Shown here piece after piece: positions 63,959-64,000 of a stretch of 64,000 nt of DNA (its first letter is position 1; every line of letters starts with the position of its first letter). The position numbers and the translations under genes were made by a program. This DNA is from Gracilaria domingensis (lineage: Eukaryota; Rhodophyta; Florideophyceae; Gracilariales; Gracilariaceae), in contig VCMS01000060.1 of the NCBI GenBank assembly GCA_022539475.1, positions 124,001-188,000 of the forward strand, given 5' to 3'. The notes under the pieces were generated by a model. The model was not told the DNA's origin. It saw nothing but the letters and a program-made list of their open reading frames with translations, and made no database searches.

Positions 63959-64000
63959 CAGTCAAGTTTTCACTCGCCAGCGCCAGCAGTGGCGGACCCG

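Overview
The window looks like nuclear DNA of a eukaryote with compact, mostly intronless genes set in a matrix of transposable elements. A florideophyte red alga of the Chondrus/Gracilaria kind would fit: there is a Golgi-type carbohydrate sulfotransferase, single-exon genes with TATA-like boxes 45-120 nt upstream of the ATG, and a mix of Ty3/gypsy, Plavaka (CACTA), pogo and hAT elements. This is inference from content; no marker gene fixes the species.

Layout. 1-4.4 kb: decayed Ty3/gypsy retrotransposon with a C-terminal chromodomain. 4.8-7.2 kb: an unrecognised open frame, direct repeats and perfect hairpins. 7.2-10.1 kb: Plavaka transposase pseudogene, cut at its end by an element with inverted ends and four tandem palindromes (10.1-10.7 kb). 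11-15.4 kb: two unrecognised low-complexity/coiled-coil genes, a ketopantoate-reductase-like gene with one in-frame TGA, an orphan ribulose-phosphate-3-epimerase fragment, and three tandem, mutually homologous long hairpins. 15.9-22 kb: an interrupted unrecognised coding region, a 343-bp tandem duplication, a long AT-rich gene-poor stretch, and a hAT MITE with a perfect 8-bp target duplication. 25-28 kb: sulfotransferase facing gene C. 28-51 kb: five copies of a two-gene unit (A, a two-pass membrane protein; B, a soluble protein with motifs faintly like a HET domain). A is intact in three units, B in one only; C is a divergent B paralogue. Between them lies a 1118-residue membrane protein (44.7-48.1 kb). 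51.5-56.1 kb: MITE-like element, tandem repeat and an apparently complete pogo element. 56-64 kb: gene-poor repeats with a nested hAT relic.

Throughout, on both strands, an 84-90-residue proline/serine-rich protein ending in a conserved tail (about PPPFCLPPSVGQSHF) recurs: seven open copies and one decayed. Each has a TATA-like box about 100-120 nt upstream and related 3' sequence. Five copies are exactly 84 residues, and the tail codons differ mostly at silent third positions. This dispersed small-protein cassette, the A-B units, and the three-hairpin cluster are the best candidates for undescribed biology. No tRNA, rRNA or CRISPR array was recognised.
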